From Sporolactobacillus shoreicorticis (lineage in GTDB: Bacteria; Bacillota; Bacilli; Bacillales; Sporolactobacillaceae): 64,000 nt of DNA. Position numbers and translations under genes: made by a program. The notes under the pieces were generated by a model, which was not told the DNA's origin, did no database searches, and saw nothing but the letters and a program-made list of their open reading frames with translations. Location: NCBI RefSeq assembly GCF_024125445.1, contig NZ_JAMXWM010000002.1, positions 186,001-250,000 on the forward strand, read 5' to 3'. Positions 35,756-46,338 of the stretch are shown one piece after another (position 1 is the stretch's first letter; every line of letters begins with the position of its first letter).

Positions 35756-36240
35756 TGATTAAAATGGTTCGAATTGATGAACGCTTGATTCACGGTCAGG
35801 TTGCCCTGATCTGGACAAAAGCGCTTGGTGTTGATCGAATTATCGTTGTTAATGAGGAAGCAGCAAAAAATCCGATGATGGTTTCAACATTGAAACTGGC
35901 TACCCCCGACAACGTCAAGTGTATTGTTCTAGGTCGAGAAGCTGGGGGCGAACTGCTCAACAATCCAAGAGCGGATGCCCTGAAGATTTTGGTTGTTGTC
36001 AATAACCCAGAGGATGCAAATTATTTATGCCAGCACGTCAAGACGATTCCATTTATAAATGTTGGAAATTATGGTAAGGCAGATGGAAAAACGTCTGAAA
36101 AAGAGAAGTGGACGGACAATCTTTTTGTCTCTGAAAAAGATAAAAATGAGTTCAGATCCATAATTAAAAAGGGAATTGATGTCATTTATCAACTGGTTCC
36201 TGATCAGTCGAAGAAAAATCTAAAAGATCTAATCAGCTAA
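35755..36240 (+). CDS. PTS2 EIIB, mannose family
   Basis: A 161-residue EIIB with phosphorylated H13 in DERLIHGQV. The start is the ATG in TAATG shared with the esterase stop, after GGAGGAAC; the open frame upstream to 35692 lies inside the esterase gene. Its sequence is closer to EIIB1 than to EIIB3 and EIIB4. Confidence 0.92.
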   Translation: MIKMVRIDERLIHGQVALIWTKALGVDRIIVVNEEAAKNPMMVSTLKLATPDNVKCIVLGREAGGELLNNPRADALKILVVVNNPEDANYLCQHVKTIPFINVGNYGKADGKTSEKEKWTDNLFVSEKDKNEFRSIIKKGIDVIYQLVPDQSKKNLKDLIS

Positions 36241-36257
36241 TTACAGGAGGGATAGTC

Positions 36258-37067
36258 ATGATCACACAAGCACTTTTGCTCGCAATTGTCATGTTCATCA
36301 CAAAATTCCTTGATTGGGGATGGGCTAATATCCAAATTCGGCCGATTGTCATTGGACCACTCGTCGGCCTTGTTCTCGGTGATATGACGACAGGCATCAT
36401 TCTCGGTGCAACGCTTGAAGCAGTCTTTATGGGAACATTTTCGGTTGGCGGATCCGTACCTTCAGATATCGCGGCTGCTTCCGTTTTTGGAACCGGATTC
36501 GGTATTATTCTGCATCAAAGTGCGGCACAAGCGGTTGCGCTTGCTGTACCGATCGGTCTGCTGTCTGTATTGCTATTTAATATTGTTTGCTTAATTTTCA
36601 ACTTTGTCGTTGCTTATGAAGACAAAAAAATCGAAGCGCATAATGACAAAGCATTCACACGGGCACGTTTCTTTGCCATGATTTTCTACCCACTTGTTTA
36701 TGCGATCATGACTTTTGTCGTCATTCTTGTCGGATCAAATTCAATTTCAGCATTTATGGCAGCGCTTCCAGATTCCGTGAACAGAATGCTGACGGTTATG
36801 GCTCAGGTTCTACCGGCACTTGGGTTTGCTATATTGGTTAAATCCATGTGGGATCGAGAAATATTCCCATTTTTCTTTGTCGGTTTTATTTTGGCTGCGT
36901 ATCTGAAGATGGACACAATGAGTATTGCGGTACTTGGTGGAGCCTTTGCGGTGTTCTACATTATGAATGACTTCAAAAAACGGAAAGAATTTGATGCGTT
37001 GAAAGCCGCGGGCTCAGCAAAACCTGTCAACGGAAAAAATGATGAAATGGAGGACTTTTTATCATGA
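36258..37067 (+). CDS. PTS2 EIIC, mannose family
   Basis: A 269-residue membrane permease subunit. Gly-rich GATLEAVFMGTFSVGGS (about 54-70) corresponds to the conserved EIIC signature. AGGAGGG precedes the ATG. Its stop overlaps the EIID start by 4 bases (ATGA). Confidence 0.9.
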   Translation: MITQALLLAIVMFITKFLDWGWANIQIRPIVIGPLVGLVLGDMTTGIILGATLEAVFMGTFSVGGSVPSDIAAASVFGTGFGIILHQSAAQAVALAVPIGLLSVLLFNIVCLIFNFVVAYEDKKIEAHNDKAFTRARFFAMIFYPLVYAIMTFVVILVGSNSISAFMAALPDSVNRMLTVMAQVLPALGFAILVKSMWDREIFPFFFVGFILAAYLKMDTMSIAVLGGAFAVFYIMNDFKKRKEFDALKAAGSAKPVNGKNDEMEDFLS

Positions 37068-37891
37068 GTGAAACGACAGCTTTGACAAGAGAAGAAAAAA
37101 AGGATATCAGCAAAATCTTCTGGCGAGGAATGTTCGTCATGAACGATATGACTTATGTGCGTATGCAAGGTCCCGGCTTTGGTTGGACCTTGATGCCATT
37201 ATTAAAAAAATTGCATAAAAACGATGAAAATGCTTATTACGAAGCGTTGAAAAGAAATGTGATGTATTTTAATACCAACCCGGCTTTTCTTCCGTTTATT
37301 CAAGGAATCGTCTATTCGATGGAGAAGGAAAATGCAAAGAAACCAATCGAAAATATCGGAGAAAGCGTTAACGGTCTGAAGGTAGGTCTGATGGGTCCGC
37401 TTGCCGGTCTTGGTGATTCGTTCTTTACCGGAACGCTTCGTGTCATTGCTGCCGGAGTCGGAATGGGCATGGCCATGAAAGGCAACATTTTAGGACCGCT
37501 TTTGTTCTTACTGATTTTCCATATTCCATTCTACTTTGTACGTTACTATGGCGGTTATGTCGGATATAAGTTCGGATCAGGCTATATACAAAAAGCAACA
37601 GAGAGCGGTTTGCTGAAATCAATTACTAAAGGTTGTTCGATTCTTGGAATGATGATGATTGGTGCGATGACGTTTCTCAATGTGCCGTTTAAGTTGACAA
37701 TTGGCGGGAAACTGGCGGGAGCAAAATTTGATTTACAGACCGTGATTGATCAAATTCTGAAGGGACTTTTGCCGCTGTCGCTTGTTATGTTACTTCTTTA
37801 CCTGCTGCACAAAGGGAAATCCGCTAACTGGCTCCTAATTGGCTTGCTAATCTTTGCAGTGATTATTGGCGGAATTGGCTTTGCCGGATGA
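37064..37891 (+). CDS. PTS2 EIID, mannose family
   Basis: A 275-residue EIID with QGPGFGWTLMPLL (about 36), NTNPAFLPFIQG (about 72) and GLMGPLAGLGDS (about 108). The C-terminus is a single membrane helix. It is the last PTS2 gene, 129 bases before B2, with no clear terminator between, so B2 may also be read from the sigma-54 promoter. Confidence 0.9.
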   Translation: MSETTALTREEKKDISKIFWRGMFVMNDMTYVRMQGPGFGWTLMPLLKKLHKNDENAYYEALKRNVMYFNTNPAFLPFIQGIVYSMEKENAKKPIENIGESVNGLKVGLMGPLAGLGDSFFTGTLRVIAAGVGMGMAMKGNILGPLLFLLIFHIPFYFVRYYGGYVGYKFGSGYIQKATESGLLKSITKGCSILGMMMIGAMTFLNVPFKLTIGGKLAGAKFDLQTVIDQILKGLLPLSLVMLLLYLLHKGKSANWLLIGLLIFAVIIGGIGFAG

Positions 37892-38020
37892 TTCAAAGGA
37901 TTATGATCTACGTATAAAAGCTGTATTTTTGTTGTTACAGGGAACTTAGTCATTGTCTGAATCTGATCATGACAGAGCTCCCGCTTTTTAAATTGGGTAA
38001 AAATAGGAGGGGAGAAAAAA

Positions 38021-40969
38021 ATGAAGAAAAAAAGACACATGGCTCTGCATATCCTAATTATCATTCTATTGATTGCTGGAATGGGCCTACCCGTAAATAG
38101 TAAAGTGTCCTATGCCGAGTCATCTACAGCACCGGTCGTGACCCATAATGTCAAACTACTAATTACGAAGGAGAATGGTTTTGTTCATCCAGGTATCAGC
38201 ATTTATCCGCAGCGCCTTATTGAAACGCGGACTCAACTAATTAAAGGCAGACAACCGTGGACTGCGTACTATCAGGCAATGGCGTCAGCGGATTATGCTT
38301 CAAAGGAATTTAAAGCAGCAAATTTGAAAGCGGGTACATTTGATACACCGAAAAATGCGACCTTTAAAAACAACTCTCAGGAAATCACATTAAGTGCCGA
38401 TGGATTTCGAGCATATACGCAGGCCATCATGTACTATTTAACTGGGGATAAGAAGTATCGTTACAACGCAATCCGTCTTGTAAGAATTTGGGAAAATATG
38501 GATCCAAATCAGTATGCATATTATGCAGATTCGCATATTCATGTACCGGTTCCGTTTTATTATATGGTCAGTGCCGCCGAACTTTTGAAATATACTTCGG
38601 TGGATGACCCGATCTATAATGATCCAGACTCTTCCGACGGAGATACGCAAAAGGTTGATCTACGCTGGAAAAGTGAAGACAATCAGAAATTGATTAAAAA
38701 TCTGATTGATCCGACAGTCAATACATTCTTAACTTCAAATAATAAATATCTTGCACAGCATCTGTATTCAATCACCGGGGTTTTCGCCGGTTCAATTTTT
38801 AAAAATGACAAAACAGCCTATGACCGGACGGTCGAATGGGCAACGGTAAATGCAACGACTGATAAACCACTCATCAACGGGTCGCTAGCTAATCTTTTTC
38901 ACAAAATAGACGCGAAAGACCCACGCAATCCGGTCGGACAGTCGTATGTGCAGCATCTGGAAATGGGTCGCGACGAGAACCATGCGAAAGATGATGTTCT
39001 TTGTCTGATTGGTATTGCTCGTATACTCAGCCAGCAAGAAACAAAAGTGGATCCGAAAAAAGGAACGGTATCCACCAAAAGTAATGCACAGACACCCTAT
39101 CGCTTTTTGACTAACCGGTTACTAGCTGGTGCCGAACAGTTCTATCGTTATAATCGCGGCTATACGGTGCCATGGGTTAAGCTTAAGCAGGATGGAGGAA
39201 AAACATATCCGGCCTGGGATGCCAACGGTACCGATAAAATTATTGATTTTGGAGATGCCATTTCTGAGGATTCACGCGGCCGGCTAGGCAAGTTGTTCAG
39301 TTCTAGTGAGCTGTACGATGCTTACCGATATGGCGAACATTATTCTAAAACGAAGCTGAATAAGATTGCTCCGAATATTGTGAACGCAGCGGAACATTTG
39401 AACGCACCGATTTTCTATGATGGGACGACGCTAACAAATTTTTGGGGAAGTTACAGCGATAATAAAATGACAGAGATTGGTGCCGAATATTGGTTGTCGA
39501 TTCCGAAAGATAAAGGGTATCGTTTATCTGAGGCCGTGCCAACGACGCAGCCGAAAAACGCTAATGTCAGCTTTGCCAAACGTGCTGTCTTGCTGGACAC
39601 CAAGAGAGCCAAACAGATTCATACGGGCAGTGAGAACTACATTCGCGTTCGGTCGGCTAAAAACCGGTCGGAAATCAAAGAAACCGAATATGATAAACTG
39701 TATCGAAAAGATAAGACAACCGCCCGCGGTGCCAATCAACTTGCGTTGTCATCTCTAGTTAAAGATAATGGCACTTCTGGGTATGTTGCGTTACGCATAC
39801 GTTCTAATGCAGCTGCCAAGCTGTTGATCAGTGGCAGTAATGATGGTGCTGAGCCATACCAAACTGCTGAAATTCCGGACACACATGGCAAATGGATCAA
39901 TCTAATTTATTCCACACGTACCGATCAGATACAGTCACGATCTGCGAAACAATCCGGCTATATGGATTTCTATGCAGTGATATCCGACAGTGAGGCGAAG
40001 GTAGATTTTGACCAACTGGCCTACCTGAATCGAACTGGCGGCATTCAGACGTCTGTCCCGTCTATTGATGAAACCGATGGCAACACTTATTATCTGGTTA
40101 AAAATGAATCTTTTAAAAAACAGCTAAAGACGGAAAACACAACCGGTGCAACCTTTTCACTGGATAACGCACCTGCTGGGATGTCCATTGATCAAAGCGG
40201 ACAGATTGAATGGAAGCCGACGTCAGAAACGAAAAAATCCGTTTTAGTCCGTATAGATAATGGTACGGTTGTTCGCACAGTCCGCCTGACTTTTAATGTC
40301 GTCGCGGATAGAGAAGAAGCCTATCATGCGATTATCAAGAATTTTGATTCTGATCAGGAGTATACAACGACTTCATTGAAGAATGTTAATGACGAGCAGC
40401 AAAAAGTTCGTAACCTAATCAATAGTGGCGACTCAGATCGCTTTTTAAGTGAATTGCAAAGTTTGTCGGAAGCGATTCAAAACTTGGAATTACTCAATCC
40501 GAAGCTGTCCGACGGAACTCTCAACTATAACGCCTATGCTTCAATGACTGAGGGTACCGCCGGATCCGCAACAATTAACTTACAGAATCTCATTGATAAT
40601 GATCCGGCCACGTACGATGGTAATTTATTAGTCCCTGTGATTATCGATTTTGGAAGTAGTTACCGAATTTCCGCACAATCCTTTGCTTTCGAGGCGAGAA
40701 CCGGATTTCCGAATCGACTGCAGGGGGCCAATGTCTACGGATCCAATGATAAAACAAGCTGGACACTTCTGACAGAAAAAGAGACTAGCCAGACAAACAA
40801 AATGGAAACAGTTGCCGTAAAAGATACGCTGGTTGACTCCACCTTTAGATATTTAAAAATTCAGGTAGATAATCCCGGCCCGGACACCGACCCAATGTAT
40901 CCTGGCATCTCAACCCGCAGTGAATTCCACATCTTTGGCACTCGGCATCAGGTCGATCTTGACCAATAA
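38021..40969 (+). CDS. Secreted multidomain lyase-like protein B2
   Basis: A 982-residue secreted paralogue of B1, similar along the entire length. Signal peptide about 1-32 (KKKRH, Leu/Ile core, SYAES). The catalytic-type block LEMGRDENHAKDDV has Glu where B1 has Gln. The carbohydrate-binding-like, Ig-like, helical and F5/8C domains follow in the same order, ending with ARTGFPNRLQGANVYGS. No wall anchor. AGGAGGGGAG precedes the ATG. It probably makes a lyase pair with A2, in the reverse gene order to A1-B1. Confidence 0.72.
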   Translation: MKKKRHMALHILIIILLIAGMGLPVNSKVSYAESSTAPVVTHNVKLLITKENGFVHPGISIYPQRLIETRTQLIKGRQPWTAYYQAMASADYASKEFKAANLKAGTFDTPKNATFKNNSQEITLSADGFRAYTQAIMYYLTGDKKYRYNAIRLVRIWENMDPNQYAYYADSHIHVPVPFYYMVSAAELLKYTSVDDPIYNDPDSSDGDTQKVDLRWKSEDNQKLIKNLIDPTVNTFLTSNNKYLAQHLYSITGVFAGSIFKNDKTAYDRTVEWATVNATTDKPLINGSLANLFHKIDAKDPRNPVGQSYVQHLEMGRDENHAKDDVLCLIGIARILSQQETKVDPKKGTVSTKSNAQTPYRFLTNRLLAGAEQFYRYNRGYTVPWVKLKQDGGKTYPAWDANGTDKIIDFGDAISEDSRGRLGKLFSSSELYDAYRYGEHYSKTKLNKIAPNIVNAAEHLNAPIFYDGTTLTNFWGSYSDNKMTEIGAEYWLSIPKDKGYRLSEAVPTTQPKNANVSFAKRAVLLDTKRAKQIHTGSENYIRVRSAKNRSEIKETEYDKLYRKDKTTARGANQLALSSLVKDNGTSGYVALRIRSNAAAKLLISGSNDGAEPYQTAEIPDTHGKWINLIYSTRTDQIQSRSAKQSGYMDFYAVISDSEAKVDFDQLAYLNRTGGIQTSVPSIDETDGNTYYLVKNESFKKQLKTENTTGATFSLDNAPAGMSIDQSGQIEWKPTSETKKSVLVRIDNGTVVRTVRLTFNVVADREEAYHAIIKNFDSDQEYTTTSLKNVNDEQQKVRNLINSGDSDRFLSELQSLSEAIQNLELLNPKLSDGTLNYNAYASMTEGTAGSATINLQNLIDNDPATYDGNLLVPVIIDFGSSYRISAQSFAFEARTGFPNRLQGANVYGSNDKTSWTLLTEKETSQTNKMETVAVKDTLVDSTFRYLKIQVDNPGPDTDPMYPGISTRSEFHIFGTRHQVDLDQ

Positions 40970-41142
40970 ATCATTTGGACGGAATCGGATTTGTCGGTTG
41001 GTTCAGGCATCCATACAGGTGTTTTTTGATAAAAACGGCATGTTTACCCTTATGAGTGCACGAAGCATTGTCTGCTTTTCATTGAGTCTTTTCAGAAATT
41101 GTTAATTTGATTCCAGAGACTATTATCCTTGGGGGAGGGTAA

Positions 41143-43428
41143 ATGATGAAAAAATTCACTAAAATCATTTTGTCCACAATTTTGGGATTCTCGTTGTCTT
41201 TCCCGGTGGCTAATGAATTTGCTCAGAATGTTGATGCAAAAGGAATCGATGGGTCCACTCCATTTCAACACGTACAGGGATGGAATCGTACAAATGGACA
41301 CTATACGAAACGCTATGAAGCAGAGAATTTCGATACGCATACAGGAAATGTCGCCATTCGAAAGAATGGAGAGAAAATACCGGTAACGAGCGGAATCAGT
41401 GAAAATAATCGACAAGCCCACGCAGATGAACTGAAAAAAATTGATTTGAAAAATTTTATTGTTTTGCACAATGCGTCAAAAGGTAAATTCGTCGATTTCA
41501 GTAAACCGGTCGAAGATGCTGGTTCCTATGAAAATACGATACCCGAAGGGCAGGATACCGTAACTTGGAAAGTCAATGTACCCAAATCGGGCTTTTACCG
41601 TGTTCGTTTTAAATATAATAATCCGGCAACGGAAACGGCCATCGCGGTTAATGGAAAACAGTTAAATGCCAATCGGAACGCGCGTGATGAACGGAATTGC
41701 CGTGTGACGGTCAATAATTCAAGCGATTCACTGAGCAATAACGGTTGGACGGGGTGGATGATCTTCAACATTTCCGGTTATAACAGCAACGATGCCCAAA
41801 CAGATTCGCAGAGTAATAATAACTATGCAGAGGTTAGAAACAACACGAAATGGAACAATAATTATATGAACGTCTATTTCAAGGCTGGCAAAAATGATCT
41901 GACGCTCGGCATTCAGGCGCCTCCTGGTCAAGGCGTTTACGATGGACCGAATCTCGACTATTTTGATGTCACTTATATTGGCAATGATTACGTGAATGCC
42001 AGTCAAGTACCTAATGTCAATCAAAATTTTAAGTTTCAGCATCCGGGGATTTACTATACAATCGACGATTTAAAAAATATGAAAGTGAATAAGGATGATC
42101 CGAATTCCATATATGGAAAAGGCTATCAACAATTGAAAGATTCACCATTCTCAAGTGCCGATTATCAGGATAATCCTCAGGCTTTGATCGATGTCGGTCC
42201 TTACAACAATCCGAATTTCGGTGGCAGTGAGTTTACCAGAGACGGCATTGCCGCGCACTTTAATGCGCTACGTTGGTATTTGGATGGTGACATTGCCAAT
42301 GCAAAAAAAGCCATTGAAATAGTAAACGATTGGTCCTATACGCTGAAAGATGTCGGACATGGAAACGATGCAAAACTGCGATTTGCACTAATTGGTCCGG
42401 ATTATCTTAGCGCGGCAGAAATCCTCAGGTATAGTTACAATGAGGATCCGACGATCGCACAGAAAGATAAGTGGCAAGAGAAGGATATCCAAGCTTTTGA
42501 TCATTTTATAAAAGATATGCTGATTGCCAGAGGCGGTGCGTACACTTCTTCGGCTGATTTTTATCCGCAGGCGAATGGAGCGTGGGACGCACTGATCGGC
42601 GGTTTTAATATGGCGGCTGGTGTTTATCTGAACGATACGGATTTGTTTAACACAGCGCTTCGTCAATTCTACCGGGGCGATGCAGTTGATGAAACCTATC
42701 CATCAATGGGATCATTGCCGAATTATATCTATGCCTCCGGTGAATCTCAGGAAAGTAGTCGTGATGAAGCTCATGCGCAATTGGGATTGAATGGTCTGGC
42801 TTTTCAGAGTGATATTGCATGGAATCAGGGAATCAATATTTACGATGCTTATGACAGTCGTCTATTGAAAGGGGTACTCTATAACGCAACGTACAATTTA
42901 GGTGAACGTGTCCCTTCGGAAACATTTATTTCCGATCTCTCACGAGGAGTCTCCAATGACGGTTCACCTTTCTTGGAAATCGTTTATAATCACTATGTCA
43001 ATCAGACTGCGACACACAAAGATATTTCCGCCATTCTACAAGCAACGGAAACAATAGCCAGACAACCGACGAGTAAGAATGAGGCGGGTGTGCCGGTCGG
43101 ATATTTCGATGCCATGCTTCTCAGCGAAAGCAAAGCAACGGTCTCATTGAAGCTTCAAGCTTCTGCTCGGGCTTTCTCGAGGATCGGCGATAAAATTACA
43201 ATTAATGCGAAGGTGAATACAAATTCGGAGATTAAAGGGGTACGGTGGCAGCTTCCAAGTCATTTCAGATCGTCCGTTGCTGTCGTTAAAGAAAGTGATC
43301 GTCAATTGGTCCTTCAATTGATCCGAAAACCGAAAGTTCCCCTAAAAATTGAAGTTTCAGCAAGTACAATCAAAAACGCATCAGTAAAGGATAAAATTTA
43401 CTTGTCCTATTCATCAAGTAGGCACTAA
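41143..43428 (+). CDS. Secreted alginate-lyase-like protein A2 with N-terminal CBM
   Basis: A 761-residue secreted paralogue of A1. Signal peptide about 1-30. The CBM6/35-like domain starts RYEAENF (about 51) and closes DGPNLDYFDVTYIG. The alginate-lyase-like domain has YPQANGAWDALIGGFNMAAG and ESSRDEAHAQLGL, with an extra Ser/Ala/Tyr-rich insert of about 6 residues just before the first motif compared with A1. The RDQ of A1 is RDE here, a difference beside the probable catalytic Arg/His. No wall anchor. Starts at 41143 or the adjacent ATG at 41146, after GGGGGAGGG. Confidence 0.75.
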   Translation: MMKKFTKIILSTILGFSLSFPVANEFAQNVDAKGIDGSTPFQHVQGWNRTNGHYTKRYEAENFDTHTGNVAIRKNGEKIPVTSGISENNRQAHADELKKIDLKNFIVLHNASKGKFVDFSKPVEDAGSYENTIPEGQDTVTWKVNVPKSGFYRVRFKYNNPATETAIAVNGKQLNANRNARDERNCRVTVNNSSDSLSNNGWTGWMIFNISGYNSNDAQTDSQSNNNYAEVRNNTKWNNNYMNVYFKAGKNDLTLGIQAPPGQGVYDGPNLDYFDVTYIGNDYVNASQVPNVNQNFKFQHPGIYYTIDDLKNMKVNKDDPNSIYGKGYQQLKDSPFSSADYQDNPQALIDVGPYNNPNFGGSEFTRDGIAAHFNALRWYLDGDIANAKKAIEIVNDWSYTLKDVGHGNDAKLRFALIGPDYLSAAEILRYSYNEDPTIAQKDKWQEKDIQAFDHFIKDMLIARGGAYTSSADFYPQANGAWDALIGGFNMAAGVYLNDTDLFNTALRQFYRGDAVDETYPSMGSLPNYIYASGESQESSRDEAHAQLGLNGLAFQSDIAWNQGINIYDAYDSRLLKGVLYNATYNLGERVPSETFISDLSRGVSNDGSPFLEIVYNHYVNQTATHKDISAILQATETIARQPTSKNEAGVPVGYFDAMLLSESKATVSLKLQASARAFSRIGDKITINAKVNTNSEIKGVRWQLPSHFRSSVAVVKESDRQLVLQLIRKPKVPLKIEVSASTIKNASVKDKIYLSYSSSRH

Positions 43429-43473
43429 CACGACAGATGAAATAACATTATTGCCTATATGCGTATTTATTAT

Positions 43474-43513
43474 GGAGGGTCCTCATTGTCAAAATGAGGG
43501 ACCCTCTTCTTAC
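43474..43513 (+). terminator. Terminator of the B2-A2 unit
   Basis: GAGGGTCCTCATT and AATGAGGGACCCTC form a long stem followed by TTCTT. The T-run is short. Confidence 0.75.
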
Positions 43514-43658
43514 TGTTAGTTAAGCCTTCTTGGATATTGAGCATATAAAGTTGTTAAGTATGAAACTGCCGATGATTTTGTCGTCTACAGATGAAGACAT
43601 GGAGCGGACCAATGAAATGTGAACGTGAAGACAAGAGATAATCAGATCACGATAATGG

Positions 43659-43705
43659 TTGAGTTTGGCTCATCATTTCGTATATGATTAATGTAAGCGG
43701 ATACT
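43659..43705 (+). promoter_or_regulatory. levR3 promoter with overlapping cre-like site
   Basis: TTGAGT (43659-43664) and TATGAT (43683-43688) are 18 bases apart. TGTAAGCGGATACT (43692-43705), 12 of 14 to cre and part of an inverted repeat GTAAG-N5-ACTTAC, covers the predicted transcription start. The arrangement matches levR2. Confidence 0.5.
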
Positions 43706-43740
43706 TACTACGGATATCAATATGGGAGCGATCATCAAGA

Positions 43741-46338
43741 ATGAGTGTAAAAGATAAAATTTTCCAGTATATCGTTCATCATTATGAAAAAAAAGAAATT
43801 ACCGCATACGATGTGGCTGCACATTTTTCTATGAGCAGAAATACGGCAAGCAGTCATTTAAATCAACTGGTTAAAGAGGGAAAAATTAATAAAGACAACA
43901 CACGTCCGACACATTTTTTTCTCAGAACAGTGAATGAGAATGATGATCAGAAAGCAGATACGTTCTCATCGTTTATCGGTTATCAATTGAGTATACGAAA
44001 TGAGATTAAAAAATGCAAAGCAGCAGTAAATTATCCGAATGGGCTTCCTGTTTTGATTAAGGGAAATAGCGGTGTCGGGAAAAGCTATCTTGCGTCTCTT
44101 ATTTATCGTTATGCGGTCGATCACAGCGTTATTGACGATCATGCCCCCTTTATTGTTTTGAATTGTGCCGATTATGCAAATAACGTTGAGTTATTGTCGT
44201 CCGTATTGTTCGGTTATCAGAAGGGCGCATTTACCGGAGCACAGGAAACAACATTGGGCCTGATTGATGAAGCGGATGGGGGTTATTTATTTCTTGATGA
44301 AGTGCATAATCTATCGGCTGAAAATCAGGAGAAATTGTTCATACTCATTGATCAGCATAAGTTCAGAAGATTAGGTGATAAAAAGAATTGGCAGCATGTT
44401 AATGTTCGTCTTATCATGGCAACGACTGAAGATATAGAATCGACACTTCTTTCAACCTTTCGGAGACGCATCCCCTTGGAAATTAATTTACCGGATTATG
44501 ATAAACGTTCGTATATGGAACGGTTTAATATTGCTGCTTTTTTTTATAATGAACAGGCAAAAATTGTGCAGCATGATATCTATGTCGATAAAAAATATTT
44601 TGCAACCGTAATGAGTACACGTTATGACGGGAATATTGGTGAATTAAAGAATCGAATTAAAGTTCAAATCGCTGAAAATTTAAGTACGGCTTCTGACAAT
44701 AAAATTGTATTAACCAAAACTGGCGCTTATAATCGATTGGCGTCGTTTGAAGTGGCATCCATGTATCGATTTATCTGGAATAATGAAAGTAAGCGGCAAA
44801 ACTTTATTGGCTATCCTGATAAGCATGCAACCGCTGCAATGCAAATCGACCAGATTTTTGATTTTAAATCATTGATAAATCGGCTGCCTCGACTTATAGA
44901 AGATATAGAAAATGAATTAAGTTCTGCTCTTGCCAGCCATCATGGATTAAATATTGCGGATTTGATTCCGGAATTAACTGATATGCTGAGAAAAATGAGC
45001 AAAGTTGGCAAGCATTATGGACTTACATTTAACGATAAAGAAATCAATGAAATCGGTTTACTCATTTATATCTACGGCATCAATCCGTTGTTTATGTCGA
45101 GGACGTTTACTGTTCTTGAGAAAGATCTAATGATCTATTTTCGGAGCTTTACTATTTCAACGACGATGCTAAAAGCATGTTCAGGCCAGAATTGCCCATC
45201 AATGAGGAGTTGTCTGGCCGCAACGCTAACGGCATATGTACAGTTGCACAGTCACTTTAGTTCGAATGTTTTAGCGATTATTGTCATGCATGGGGAAAAT
45301 AATGCAACAAGTCTGGCTTATACGGCGAATGAAATGATTGGCGACTATATTTATCAAGGCTTTGACATGCCAATTAATGTCGGAGTCAAAGAGATTATTC
45401 AGAGGGTCAATGAATACGTCCGGTCGATTGATACAAGTCATGGATTATTATTATTGGTAGACATGGGGTCCCTTGAGGAAATGTACGAAAAAATTATTCA
45501 AAACGTTAACGGCGATCTTTTGATCGTAAATAATGTCTCTACGGCGATGGTGCTGAATTATGGCTTGAAACTACATCAAGGCGTTCCGTTAATGGAATTA
45601 ATTGAGTCTGAGATGGCTGATTTTGTTCCCCATAAACAATATTATGCTGGTTTATCGCAAAAAAAGAATGTTCTTATCTCTTGCATTTCAGGAGAGGGGA
45701 TCGCCGTCAAGATGAAAGATATCGTATCAAAATATATAAATGCGCATGATGTAGAAATCATTACAATGGACTACCGCCATCTTATTGAGCTCATTAACAG
45801 GAACAAACCCCTGATCTTCAAAAATACAATTGCAATATTAACAACATCGAATTTGGATAATCGAATATTACCGATAATTAATATTGAAGAAATTGTTAAC
45901 GGAATGTCCAGCCTGAATTCGCTCAGTCCCTTTCTGGTTAAAAATGTGAAAGATTGTACAAATGAAATTATCAAGCTTTTTACTTTGGAAGGAGCAAGTG
46001 AACGTTTGAATTTCTTGAACCCCGTAAAAGTAATTAATGAAGTCGATCGAGTTATTAAAGGATATGAGAAGTTCTATAATATTGAATTTAAGAATTTTCT
46101 GCGCATTAATTTATTTCTTCATCTTTCAGCAATGATTGAACGATTACTTAAGGGTGAAGGCATTGACGAGCCGCTTACTCCTTTCATTCGTAATCATAAA
46201 GAAGTATTTCAGGATTTTGTTGATTTTTCTAATCTTAATTTTAAAGAAATTCTTTCGACTTATAACCTTGTTATCCCCAAAGCGGAATATGCGACAATTT
46301 ATCAAATTATTGCTCAGGTGGTAGCCAACAAAAGTTAG
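43741..46338 (+). CDS. LevR-type sigma-54-dependent activator 3
   Basis: An 865-residue LevR-type activator. HTH (about 1-60), Walker A GNSGVGKS (about 108), GAFTGA (about 163), Walker B YLFLDE, PRD-like region, EIIA-like domain (VMHGENNATS, His about 517), EIIB-like domain (SCISGEG, Cys about 647) and PRD2 (LFLHLSAMIERLL, His about 793). The start at 43741 is supported by the promoter position; the ATG at 43684 lies in the -10 box. It is closer to LevR2 than to LevR1 (shared NCADYANN and HLNQ segments). It should control PTS3. Confidence 0.9.
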   Translation: MSVKDKIFQYIVHHYEKKEITAYDVAAHFSMSRNTASSHLNQLVKEGKINKDNTRPTHFFLRTVNENDDQKADTFSSFIGYQLSIRNEIKKCKAAVNYPNGLPVLIKGNSGVGKSYLASLIYRYAVDHSVIDDHAPFIVLNCADYANNVELLSSVLFGYQKGAFTGAQETTLGLIDEADGGYLFLDEVHNLSAENQEKLFILIDQHKFRRLGDKKNWQHVNVRLIMATTEDIESTLLSTFRRRIPLEINLPDYDKRSYMERFNIAAFFYNEQAKIVQHDIYVDKKYFATVMSTRYDGNIGELKNRIKVQIAENLSTASDNKIVLTKTGAYNRLASFEVASMYRFIWNNESKRQNFIGYPDKHATAAMQIDQIFDFKSLINRLPRLIEDIENELSSALASHHGLNIADLIPELTDMLRKMSKVGKHYGLTFNDKEINEIGLLIYIYGINPLFMSRTFTVLEKDLMIYFRSFTISTTMLKACSGQNCPSMRSCLAATLTAYVQLHSHFSSNVLAIIVMHGENNATSLAYTANEMIGDYIYQGFDMPINVGVKEIIQRVNEYVRSIDTSHGLLLLVDMGSLEEMYEKIIQNVNGDLLIVNNVSTAMVLNYGLKLHQGVPLMELIESEMADFVPHKQYYAGLSQKKNVLISCISGEGIAVKMKDIVSKYINAHDVEIITMDYRHLIELINRNKPLIFKNTIAILTTSNLDNRILPIINIEEIVNGMSSLNSLSPFLVKNVKDCTNEIIKLFTLEGASERLNFLNPVKVINEVDRVIKGYEKFYNIEFKNFLRINLFLHLSAMIERLLKGEGIDEPLTPFIRNHKEVFQDFVDFSNLNFKEILSTYNLVIPKAEYATIYQIIAQVVANKS

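Noticed and set aside
41092-41469. 125-codon reverse-strand frame at the start of A2
   Set aside because: Antisense to the A2 signal peptide and CBM start; no ribosome binding site.
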